A stretch of DNA of 5,627 nt from Rhodoferax sp. (GTDB lineage Bacteria; Pseudomonadota; Gammaproteobacteria; Burkholderiales; Burkholderiaceae_C), in assembly GCA_020048795.1 (NCBI GenBank), contig JAIFMA010000085.1, forward strand, positions 1-5,627, in the 5' to 3' direction. The notes under the pieces are model-generated. The model saw only the letters and a program-made list of their open reading frames with translations, ran no database searches and was not told the DNA's origin. This document shows positions 1 through 5,627 of this stretch, piece after piece (the stretch's first letter is position 1; each line of letters opens with the position of its first letter). The translations under genes were made by a program, and so were the position numbers.

Positions 1-600
1 CAACGCAACCTGCAAACTGCCCTGACACAAGGTGATGGGACGCTGGCGCGGGCCAATGCCGCCCTGATTCTGGACGATGCGCATCAGGCCGTGCTGACAA
101 TTGCCGCCAATGAGGAGCTGTTTTACACCCGCCGCTTTGATTTGCCGGAGGGTTTTTTAACTGGCACCTGGGGTCAGAGCATTGAGGTTGTTGCGCCAGT
201 GGACGGCTTCACGCCAGTTGAAGAATATGTGCCTGATTACGCCGGAGTCGGGACAAGTTATGGTCAGGATTACTCTGATTCGCGAGCCCCGGCGTTGGCG
301 GCCTCGGGTGGAACAAGCGCTGACGACGAAAGGTCGCAGCGCCTGGTGGTCGAGATTCAACGCTCGCTGGATGTTTGGGACCGCACCTGGTCGAGCTTGC
401 CGCTCAACGGTTTGCGGGTGTTCGCCGGTGATCGCAGTCTGGAGCTGGCGCAGTGGCTGACGCAGCAGCTTGGGCAATCGGTGACGGCGATGGACGTGAG
501 CACACTGTTCACCGGTTTTGAGGCAGCCAGGGCGCAAGATCAGGCGATGTGCCTGCCCTTATTGGGTATCTTGTTGCGCACGCAGGGCGAGTCCTCGTAA
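1..600 (+). CDS. mshI: MshI, PilM-like pilus biogenesis protein (3' part, 5' end outside window)
   Basis: The reading frame is open from base 1 and ends at TAA 598-600, giving the C-terminal 199 residues; the start lies upstream of the window. In the family, MshI is a cytoplasmic actin-like protein related to PilM that binds the N-terminal tail of the PilN partner under the inner membrane. Visible support is the segment ALILDDAHQAVLTIAANEEL followed by FYTRRFDLP (about residues 21-49 here), which resembles the strand-turn-strand of the second actin-like subdomain of PilM proteins. Later, ERSQRLVVEIQRSLDVW (about 110-126) and LNGLRVFAGD look like the PilM helix and following strand. No membrane segment is seen. 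A Ser/Gly/Ala-rich stretch (about 88-108) separates the two parts. The first in-frame GTG, at 91, lies inside this domain and is not a sensible start. The identification rests largely on position before pilN-like, mshJ, mshK and mshL; the sequence itself is weakly conserved. Confidence 0.8.
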   Translation, partial: QRNLQTALTQGDGTLARANAALILDDAHQAVLTIAANEELFYTRRFDLPEGFLTGTWGQSIEVVAPVDGFTPVEEYVPDYAGVGTSYGQDYSDSRAPALAASGGTSADDERSQRLVVEIQRSLDVWDRTWSSLPLNGLRVFAGDRSLELAQWLTQQLGQSVTAMDVSTLFTGFEAARAQDQAMCLPLLGILLRTQGESS

Positions 601-625
601 GCCATCAAGCAAGTCAATCCTACCC

Positions 626-1366
626 ATGGCGCAACAAGTCAACCTCTGCCTGCCGGTTCTGCGAAAGCAAAAGAGCCGTTTCGCCGCGCAAACCCTGGCG
701 CAGGCGCTGGCTGTTTTGCTGCTGGTGGGGGCTGCCCTGAGCGCGGTCTGGGTTTCCAATCTCAACCAGGCGGGTGCCAGTCTGACAGCCATTCTGGCAG
801 CGCAGTCTAAAGAGCTTGAGGGGCTGCGCACGGCGCTTGAGCAAAGCAAGCAATCGTCGGGACCTGCCGAGCTGGCTCTGGCGCAAGAGGTCAAGGCCAG
901 TCGCGCCGCGCTGCAACAGCGTGAAAAGGTGTTGGCGGCTTTGTCGCAGGGCCTGGTTCAGCCCGGCTATGGCCACGCTGCCCGTTTGCAATTGGTCGCC
1001 CAGAGCATTCCGTCGGTGGCCTGGATCACCGCCATCAAAGCCGATGAACGGCGGTTGGAGGTGGGTGGCTACACCCTGGAGCCTGCGGCACTGAACGATT
1101 GGGTTAACCAATTGGCCTCGAGCCCGCTGCTGCGTGGTCAGGCCCTGAGCACCATCAAGGTGGAAAGTGTCAAACCTGAAAGCGTGGTGAATCCGGTCGC
1201 TGGTGGTGCAGCCGTGTCTGGGGTCAAGCCACCTGCCAGTGCCGCGGCGGCCGCGGTCGCCAGCGCACCGGTTGCCGTCATGCCGCCAGTCTGGTCGTTC
1301 ATGCTGCAAAGTAGCCTGGCTGATGCCAAGACCTTGGACAAGGTCGTCGCCGGGGGCAAACCATGA
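626..1366 (+). CDS. PilN-like inner-membrane protein of the MSHA pilus assembly complex
   Basis: A 246-residue bitopic membrane protein. It has a short cytoplasmic tail with VNLCLP at residues 5-10, matching the INLLP-type motif with which PilN binds PilM. One membrane helix follows (about 23-44), then a predicted coiled coil (about 50-105) and a periplasmic PilN domain. The domain is seen as LVAQSIPSVAWITAIKAD (123-140), LEVGGYTLEPAALNDWVNQL (144-163) and a final strand WSFMLQ (223-228). An Ala/Pro/Val-rich insert (about 186-221) splits the end of that domain. In the family, PilN pairs with the PilO-like protein (next gene) to form the inner-membrane alignment complex. The ATG at 626 was chosen because the tail motif follows directly. 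The in-frame ATG at 518 would add 36 Arg/Cys/Pro-rich residues that merely read mshI in another frame. The gap after mshI is 25 bases, with no clear Shine-Dalgarno sequence. The stop overlaps the mshJ start. Annotations elsewhere may call it a second MshI or simply PilN-domain protein. Confidence 0.88.
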   Translation: MAQQVNLCLPVLRKQKSRFAAQTLAQALAVLLLVGAALSAVWVSNLNQAGASLTAILAAQSKELEGLRTALEQSKQSSGPAELALAQEVKASRAALQQREKVLAALSQGLVQPGYGHAARLQLVAQSIPSVAWITAIKADERRLEVGGYTLEPAALNDWVNQLASSPLLRGQALSTIKVESVKPESVVNPVAGGAAVSGVKPPASAAAAAVASAPVAVMPPVWSFMLQSSLADAKTLDKVVAGGKP

Positions 1367-2016
1367 AGCGGCAATGGCAGGCTCAAATGGCGCGCCTTGA
1401 TGGGCTGAGCCAGCGCGAGCGGATCTTTTTGTTTTTGTCGGTGCTGGCATGCTTCGGTGCGCTGGTGGACACCTTGTGGCTGTCACCCGCCTTGACCCAT
1501 TACAAGCAGTTGTCAGTGCGGATCGAAAAGCAGTCGGCCGAACTCCAACGCTTGCGTCTGAGCCTGGCAGCGACCGCAGGTCCGGCTTCTGCGGGCCAGA
1601 CTTCACGCGCCGAGCTGGCGCTCATTGCTAACCAAATGGAGCAGGCCAATCAGGCTGTGCGGCAGTTGTTGCCCGACAGGAGCGGATCAGCACCGCTGGC
1701 GCAAGCCTTGGTGCATTTGTTACGGCATCACGAGGGGTTGACGCTGGTGCAGACCTCCGCCTTGCCACCCGAGGTGGCCGGGCCGGGTAGCCTCGGCGGT
1801 GCCGGCGGAAACGGGCTTGGGGCGTTGCCAGCGGGCATGACACGCCAGGGTGTGGCCTTGACGGTGACAGGCTCTTACCCGGATTTAACGCGTTATGTTA
1901 GCGCGCTGGAGGCGGCCATGCCGCAGGTGCGCTGGGGCGAGATGCGGCTGAAAAGTGACAAGAGCCAGCCGGAGCTGACGCTTCAATTATTTTTGCTGGG
2001 GGAGGTGGCGCCGTGA
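1363..2016 (+). CDS. mshJ: MshJ, PilO-like pilus biogenesis protein
   Basis: A 217-residue bitopic inner-membrane protein with PilO architecture. A short charged cytoplasmic N-terminus (1-20, ending SQRER) is followed by one membrane helix (about 21-40) and a heptad-like helix (about 43-70) with LQRLRLSL. A second helical stretch (about 82-103) leads into LLPDRSG. The C-terminal ferredoxin-like region (about 161-212) contains VALTVTGSYPDLTRYVSALE and WGEMRLKSDK, typical of the family. It is expected to heterodimerise with the PilN-like protein encoded just upstream and to contact MshK in the periplasm. The ATG overlaps the previous stop as ATGA (1363-1366), preceded by a G-run at 1351-1355, so translation is probably coupled. 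The stop overlaps the GTG of mshK. A Gly/Pro-rich loop (about 138-158) interrupts the globular region; it may be a flexible linker. The MshJ name follows from fold and gene order. Confidence 0.9.
   Translation: MKRQWQAQMARLDGLSQRERIFLFLSVLACFGALVDTLWLSPALTHYKQLSVRIEKQSAELQRLRLSLAATAGPASAGQTSRAELALIANQMEQANQAVRQLLPDRSGSAPLAQALVHLLRHHEGLTLVQTSALPPEVAGPGSLGGAGGNGLGALPAGMTRQGVALTVTGSYPDLTRYVSALEAAMPQVRWGEMRLKSDKSQPELTLQLFLLGEVAP
1998..2007 (+). promoter_or_regulatory. Strong ribosome binding site for mshK
   Basis: GGGGGAGGTGG-type purine run containing the full Shine-Dalgarno core GGAGGT (2001-2006), six bases before the GTG at 2013. It supports that GTG as the mshK start and lies inside the last codons of mshJ. 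It is the clearest ribosome binding site in the window. Confidence 0.75.
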
Positions 2017-2432
2017 GCCATGGTCGAGTGGCACCGCTGGCCTGGCGACTGGTCTGTGCCGCAGCGTTTTTGCTGCTGTGGTCTGGCGTGCAAGCACAGG
2101 CCCTGCGTGACCCCACGGTTGCACCTGCGGTAGTGAGTTCGCCAGAACCTGGTTCAGCATCCGAAGCAACCGTGCTGGAAACGGGCCGTGTGAGCGTTTT
2201 GTTGCGCGATGGTGTGCCTTATCTGGTCTTGGGCACGCGCTTGTATGCCGTGGGGCAGCACATTGGTCGGCTAACAATTGAACGCGTCACCGAGACCGAG
2301 GTCTGGCTGCGCGAAGACGGCATTTTGCGTAAGGTGCCGGTGTTTGCTGGTGTTGATCGCCGGGCTGCACCGACAATCAGGACTTCTTTGGAGCCAACTG
2401 CCACGACAACCTCACCCGGTCGTCAACCCTGA
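2013..2432 (+). CDS. mshK: MshK, small periplasmic PilP-like pilus biogenesis protein
   Basis: A 139-residue exported protein. It starts with a Sec signal peptide: a positive N-region, a hydrophobic core about 13-25, and a likely cleavage after AQA at residue 30. The mature protein begins LRDPTVAP, the DPT-x-P sequence typical of MshK and of components that clip onto secretins. A compact beta-rich region follows (about 56-113), including VSVLLRDGVPYLVLG, LYAVGQHIG and EVWLREDGILRKVPVF, which resembles the small beta domain of PilP/GspC. The tail (about 117-139) is Thr/Pro/Arg-rich and probably disordered. In the family's model it links the PilN/PilO-like pair to the secretin MshL. Unlike classical PilP it has no lipobox: its only Cys (15) sits at the beginning of the hydrophobic core. 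The GTG start overlaps the mshJ stop (GTGA) and has a strong ribosome binding site. Confidence 0.85.
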   Translation: MSHGRVAPLAWRLVCAAAFLLLWSGVQAQALRDPTVAPAVVSSPEPGSASEATVLETGRVSVLLRDGVPYLVLGTRLYAVGQHIGRLTIERVTETEVWLREDGILRKVPVFAGVDRRAAPTIRTSLEPTATTTSPGRQP

Positions 2433-2464
2433 GGCCTTAGCCCATCAACCGAATAGCCATCACC
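2433..2464 (+). other. mshK-mshL spacer without visible signals
   Basis: A 32-base spacer, the longest non-coding stretch in the window. I see no stem-loop with a T-run, no convincing -35/-10 pair, and no Shine-Dalgarno sequence within normal distance of the mshL ATG. The operon therefore most likely reads through here, with mshL initiated on a weak or unstructured leader. Confidence 0.5.
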
Positions 2465-4231
2465 ATGAATGATTTGTCGCCTGTTTTCCGTTTGGCCGCA
2501 GCCTGGCTGGGTGGCGTGAGTCTGCTGGCCGGATGCAGCGCTGACCGGCCTCTGCGCACACCCAGTGTCAGCGAGGCGATTCGGGCAGAAGTTCCAATGC
2601 CGCCAAGCCCGCCAGCCACGGTGCAGGTGCCAGCGCGTATTACCGATGCGCTGGCTGAGCCGGCACCACCCGCGGTGGCTTTGCCCGCCGAACCCAAGAT
2701 TGACTTGCTGGTGAACAACGCACAGGCCAGGGAGGTGTTTCTGGCGATCGTGGCCGACACCCGCTACAGCATGCTGATGCACCCCAATGTGTCGGGCACC
2801 CTGTCCGTCACTTTGCGCGGTGTCACGGTGCCCGAGGCACTGGAGGCGATACGCGATGTTTATGGTTATGACTTCAAGATCGACGGTCGGCGTATCACGG
2901 TGTATGCGCCCAGCCTGCAAACCCGCATTTTTACGGTCAACTACCCCCAGTCGCAGCGCAATGGCACCAGTGAACTGCGCGTGTCGTCCGGTGGCAATAT
3001 GCAGTCTTCGAACTCGGGTACCAGTAGCAGCACGGGCAGCAGTAGCAGCACCGGCGCGTCACCATTGGAAGGCAGCCGGGTATCCACCAGCTCAAAAACC
3101 GATTTCTGGACCGAGCTCAGTGGTGCTGTGAAGGGTTTAGTGGGCAATGGCGAGGGTCGTAGCGTGATCGCCAGCCCGCAGGCCGGCATCATGGCGGTGC
3201 GCGCCATGCCCGATGAGTTGCGCCAGGTCGACAGCTTTCTGAAAGCGGCGCAAGGTGCCGTGGAGCGTCAGGTCATGCTGGAGGCCAAGATTGTCCAGGT
3301 TGAGTTGCGTGACGGTTTCCAAAGTGGCATTGACTGGTCGGCGCTGAAGAACAGCGGAAAATCCACCAGTGCGATCGGGGTGATGGGTGGCAACCCGGAA
3401 ACCAATGCCTTGCTCAGTGGGGTGCAGTCCAATCTGCCAGGTTTTGTGTCGGGTGCCACGGCTCTGCTGGCCGATGGGGTCAGCTTGCCAGCCGCTGGCA
3501 GCGGTTTGTTTGGTCTTGCCTTTGCCGCTGAGGGTTTTCAGGCTGTGCTGGGCTTTTTGGAAACCCGTGGCGATGTGCAGATCTTGTCGAGCCCGCGTAT
3601 TGCCACGCTGAACAATCAAAAGGCCGTGCTGAAGGTCGGAACGGATGAATTTTTTGTCACCGGTGTGAAGGGCGGATCGAACACTGCCGGGTCAAGCACC
3701 ACTGCTGCCACAACCACGCTGCCGGAAATTACCCTGACCTCGTTTTTTTCGGGCATTTCGCTGGATGTTACCCCCCAAATTGATGAGGGCAACAACATCA
3801 ACTTGCATGTGCATCCCTCGGTCATTACGGTTAGCGAAAAAACCAAGCAGATTGATCTGGGCTCCATTGGCAACTACCGGTTTCCCATGGCCTCCAGCAA
3901 TGTGAACGAGTCCGACACGCTGGTGCGCATTCAGGACGGCAAGATTGTTGCCATCGGCGGGCTGATGCAGATCGAGTCCAACCGCACCTCTTCGGGGCTG
4001 CCAGGTTCCAGCGACTCGATGTTTTCGTCGATCTTGGGAAACCGTGCCAATACCGGGCGAAAAAAGGAGGTTGTGGTGCTGATCAGGCCGACCATTATTC
4101 GTACCCAACAAGACTGGGATGCCCAGAATAGCCGGGCTCGTGCCGCGCTGGATGATATGGATGCCGCCCGTGCCCGCGTCATCCGCCTTGATGGGCAAAT
4201 CAGCAGTCCGCCGCCGGCTGATGCACAGTAG
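2465..4231 (+). CDS. mshL: MshL, outer-membrane lipoprotein secretin of the MSHA pilus
   Basis: A 588-residue secretin forming the outer-membrane channel for the pilus. The signal peptide ends in a lipobox LLAGC with Cys24. Ser at +2 predicts outer-membrane sorting. A Pro/Ala-rich linker (about 32-76) precedes an STN-like domain (about 78-148, KIDLLVNNAQAREVFLAIVA to IDGRRITVYAP). A Ser-rich linker (174-212) follows, then an N1-like domain (about 233-290, VIASPQAGIMAVRAMPDELR and VMLEAKIVQVEL). The secretin domain (about 355-546) contains VQILSSPRIATLNNQKAVLKVG, ISLDVTPQI, DGKIVAIGGLM, GLPGSSDSMFSSILGNR in the position of the usual gate-to-rim VPGL-x-D-P-LG motif, and the closing strand KKEVVVLIRPTII. 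A Thr/Ser-rich loop lies at 401-420. The C-terminal 40 residues are helical and Ala/Arg-rich, possibly a pilot-type tail. ATG 2465 is chosen because the signal peptide follows; no good Shine-Dalgarno sequence is visible. The length is normal for MshL. Confidence 0.96.
   Translation: MNDLSPVFRLAAAWLGGVSLLAGCSADRPLRTPSVSEAIRAEVPMPPSPPATVQVPARITDALAEPAPPAVALPAEPKIDLLVNNAQAREVFLAIVADTRYSMLMHPNVSGTLSVTLRGVTVPEALEAIRDVYGYDFKIDGRRITVYAPSLQTRIFTVNYPQSQRNGTSELRVSSGGNMQSSNSGTSSSTGSSSSTGASPLEGSRVSTSSKTDFWTELSGAVKGLVGNGEGRSVIASPQAGIMAVRAMPDELRQVDSFLKAAQGAVERQVMLEAKIVQVELRDGFQSGIDWSALKNSGKSTSAIGVMGGNPETNALLSGVQSNLPGFVSGATALLADGVSLPAAGSGLFGLAFAAEGFQAVLGFLETRGDVQILSSPRIATLNNQKAVLKVGTDEFFVTGVKGGSNTAGSSTTAATTTLPEITLTSFFSGISLDVTPQIDEGNNINLHVHPSVITVSEKTKQIDLGSIGNYRFPMASSNVNESDTLVRIQDGKIVAIGGLMQIESNRTSSGLPGSSDSMFSSILGNRANTGRKKEVVVLIRPTIIRTQQDWDAQNSRARAALDDMDAARARVIRLDGQISSPPPADAQ
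3023..3055 (+). repeat. Short tandem repeat coding for a Ser-rich linker in mshL
   Basis: Two copies of a 15-base unit AGTAGCAGCACSGGC (3023-3037 and 3041-3055) are separated by one AGC codon, giving an 18-base period and a single mismatch (G/C). It encodes SSSTG-S-SSSTG at residues 187-197 of the secretin, the core of a longer Ser/Thr/Gly linker (174-212). Repeats of this kind can gain or lose units in frame by slippage. Confidence 0.8.
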
Positions 4232-4233
4232 CC

Positions 4234-5160
4234 ATGTACCTGCGCCATTTCGCGCTGCGCGAAGCGCCGTTCTCGATCACGCCAGACAGCGCGTTTTTCT
4301 ATCCCCATGAAAGTGCGCAGGCAGCTCTGAACACCTTGCTGGTCGCCTTACGCAGTGGTGAAGGCTTTTTGAAGATTGTTGGTGAGGTCGGTTGCGGTAA
4401 GACCGTGTTATGTCGCCAATTGCTTAAAACCCTGCAAAGTGAATGTGTGACAGCCTATATTCCGAATCCGGACATGGGCCCGGATGATTTGCTGATGGCG
4501 TTGCTCGATGAGTTGGGGGTTGATCCGGCCCCGGCCAGGCGACGCGATACCTCAGGGCATTGGCGCTCGAGTCGGCACCAACTCATGACCTTGCTGGCCA
4601 GTTGCCTGTTCCGCCACGCCCAGCAGGGGCGCCGGGTGGTGGTGTGTATTGACGAAGCGCAGGCCATTCCGCTGCGTACCGTGGAGAGCTTGCGGTTGTT
4701 GTCCAATCTGGAAACTGAAAAGCAAAAACTGTTGCAACTGGTGTTGTTGGGGCAGCCTGAGTTGGATGCCAAGCTGGCAGCGCCGGAGATTCGTCAACTG
4801 CTGCAGCGCATTACCTTCAGCGAATACCTGGGGCCAATGCGCGTGACGCAGGTGGCGCCTTATTTGGCGCACCGTCTGGCCACCGCAGCACTTGATGAGG
4901 CCACCGATATCCATGTTTTTGAGATGGCGGCGGCCAAGGCCATGGCGCGACTGAGCGGTGGCGTGCCCCGCTTGGTCAATGTGCTGGCCCACAAGTGTCT
5001 GATGCTGGCTTTTGGCGAAGACACACATCGGGTCACGGCTGATCATGTGAACCTGGCGGGCCTGGACACCCCTGGTGTTCAGGCGGTTAAGTCGGGATGG
5101 CGGCTTTGGCTTGGACATCTGACACCACGCTGGATATTGCCACCGGGGCGGGCCACATGA
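4234..5160 (+). CDS. mshM: MshM, AAA+ ATPase of the ExeA/GspA family
   Basis: A 308-residue ATPase. The start MYLRHFALREAPFSITPDSAFFYP is the signature N-terminus of the ExeA/GspA/MshM family. The Walker A motif GEVGCGKT is at 50-57 and Walker B VVVCIDEAQ at 135-143, with Asp140 and Glu141 as the metal-binding and catalytic acids. LQLVLLGQPEL (167-177) fits sensor 1. LLQRITFSEYLGPM (189-202) contains the family's QRI arginine. SGGVPRLVNVLAHKCL (241-256) fits the sensor 2/lid helix. All key residues are present. It is shorter than ExeA/GspA, lacking a transmembrane helix and peptidoglycan-binding domain, as is usual for MshM. The tail after about 285 is Trp/Arg/Pro-rich and might touch the membrane. 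By analogy with GspA/GspB it should act with MshN, perhaps in placing the secretin in the cell wall; its precise MSHA role is not shown here. The start lies 2 bases after the mshL stop, and its end overlaps mshN. Confidence 0.95.
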   Translation: MYLRHFALREAPFSITPDSAFFYPHESAQAALNTLLVALRSGEGFLKIVGEVGCGKTVLCRQLLKTLQSECVTAYIPNPDMGPDDLLMALLDELGVDPAPARRRDTSGHWRSSRHQLMTLLASCLFRHAQQGRRVVVCIDEAQAIPLRTVESLRLLSNLETEKQKLLQLVLLGQPELDAKLAAPEIRQLLQRITFSEYLGPMRVTQVAPYLAHRLATAALDEATDIHVFEMAAAKAMARLSGGVPRLVNVLAHKCLMLAFGEDTHRVTADHVNLAGLDTPGVQAVKSGWRLWLGHLTPRWILPPGRAT

Positions 5161-5627
5161 GTGTCATCAACAAGATGTTGCGAGACCTTGACAGTCGGCA
5201 ACCCGCGCCCTTACCAGTCACCCGACTCAAGCAGCCTGACACGGGCAAGGATCAATTGACAGGCGGCACCATCGCTGTGGGGTTGGGCAGGGCGGCTGCG
5301 AGCGCCACGCCCACGGTACGGCGCGTCTTGCTCGGCGGGCTTGCAAGTTTGTTGCTGGCCTTGGCAGGATGGGCGGTTTGGCACTGGTTGCTTGCGGCAG
5401 TGACAGAACCACCCGTCACACCGTTGTCGGTTGCAGCACTCATATTGCCCCCGGTGCAACCTGGGTTGCCGTCCAGCATGCCCTCAGTTGCCGCGTCGCC
5501 CTTGCCCGTGGCATCGGCTACATCATTGCCACCTGGCAAGCCGGTATGGCCTGTTTCCGCCTCGGTGCTGCCCGCGAGGTTGATGTCTGCGCCGGCACCG
5601 GTGGCTCAGCCTGTCCTCAAGGTGCCG
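5157..5627 (+). CDS. mshN: MshN, membrane-anchored pilus biogenesis protein (5' part, 3' end outside window)
   Basis: The frame starts at ATG 5157, overlapping the mshM stop as ATGA, and stays open to the window end, giving 157 residues. The first residues MSVINKMLRDLDSR are the hallmark N-terminus of MshN. A cytoplasmic segment (1-56) is followed by one membrane helix (about 57-82, RRVLLGGLASLLLALAGWAVWHWLL). A long Pro/Ala/Val/Ser-rich periplasmic linker (83-157) runs to the window edge. Family members end in a periplasmic tetratricopeptide-repeat region, expected downstream but not visible. Topology resembles GspB/ExeB, the partner of the GspA ATPase, matching its place right after mshM. 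The spacing suggests coupled translation. A weak G-rich run (GGGGCGGG, 5144-5151) may serve as ribosome binding site. The linker is almost devoid of charge, as expected for a flexible spacer. Confidence 0.92.
   Translation, partial: MSVINKMLRDLDSRQPAPLPVTRLKQPDTGKDQLTGGTIAVGLGRAAASATPTVRRVLLGGLASLLLALAGWAVWHWLLAAVTEPPVTPLSVAALILPPVQPGLPSSMPSVAASPLPVASATSLPPGKPVWPVSASVLPARLMSAPAPVAQPVLKVP

Noticed and set aside
518..625. N-terminal extension of the PilN-like protein from ATG 518
   Set aside because: The extra 36 residues are Arg/Cys/Pro-rich and overlap the end of mshI in another frame. The conserved short tail before the membrane helix starts at ATG 626.
1241..1258. GC-rich near-palindrome (GCCGCGGCGGCCGCGG) as a terminator or protein binding site
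   Set aside because: It is made by a run of alanine codons inside the PilN-like gene, is not a perfect inverted repeat over its length, and has no T-run after it.
620..1606. Long minus-strand open frame (328 codons) opposite the PilN-like gene and mshJ
   Set aside because: It crosses two well-supported plus-strand genes, has an Arg/Gln/His-rich composition typical of antisense frames in GC-rich DNA, and shows no recognisable domain or ribosome binding site.
3023..3055. Repeat as part of a CRISPR array or regulatory repeat
   Set aside because: Only two short units, in frame within mshL, without unique spacers; it encodes a Ser-rich linker.
4234..5160. Transposition ATPase (TniB-like AAA protein) and hence a mobile element
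   Set aside because: ExeA-type ATPases are sometimes labelled this way, but there is no transposase, no terminal repeats, and the gene is packed between mshL and mshN.
4234..5627. Type II secretion gspA/gspB pair
   Set aside because: The ATPase lacks the membrane and peptidoglycan-binding parts of GspA, and the next gene begins with MSVINKMLRDLD, the MshN signature. All neighbours are msh genes.

Overview
The window is a gene-dense, single-strand stretch of an MSHA-type (mannose-sensitive hemagglutinin, type IVa) pilus biogenesis operon. It holds seven plus-strand genes in the order mshI (3' part), a pilN-like gene, mshJ (pilO-like), mshK (pilP-like), mshL (secretin), mshM (ExeA-type ATPase) and mshN (5' part). 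The window cuts into mshI on the left and mshN on the right, so the operon continues both ways. The DNA is GC-rich with strong G/C third-position bias. The protein style (Ala/Pro-rich linkers, complete msh order) suggests a proteobacterium, most likely a betaproteobacterium of the Comamonadaceae/Burkholderiales type. That assignment is inference from style, not from a marker gene.

Layout: 1-600 is the C-terminal 199 residues of MshI. 626-1366 is the PilN-like inner-membrane protein. 1363-2016 is MshJ and 2013-2432 is MshK. 2465-4231 is the lipoprotein secretin MshL, 4234-5160 is MshM, and 5157-5627 is the N-terminal 157 residues of MshN. Three junctions are 4-base stop/start overlaps (pilN-like/mshJ, mshJ/mshK, mshM/mshN). 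The other gaps are 25, 32 and 2 bases. No gap is long enough for an obvious promoter or terminator, and I saw no RNA gene, mobile element, CRISPR array or attachment site.

How the genes work together: the first five genes match the pilMNOPQ order of classical type IVa pili. A cytoplasmic actin-like protein (MshI/PilM) docks on the tail of the PilN-like protein, which pairs with the PilO-like MshJ in the inner membrane. The periplasmic PilP-like MshK links these to the outer-membrane secretin MshL, through which the pilus exits. MshM and MshN are the MSHA-specific additions: an AAA+ ATPase of the ExeA/GspA family and a single-pass membrane protein. The extension ATPase, platform protein and pilins would be expected downstream of mshN.

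I found no clearly undescribed system. The points worth a second look are the low-complexity linkers in most of the proteins, a short tandem repeat encoding a serine-rich linker in the secretin, and the mixed pattern of translational coupling.
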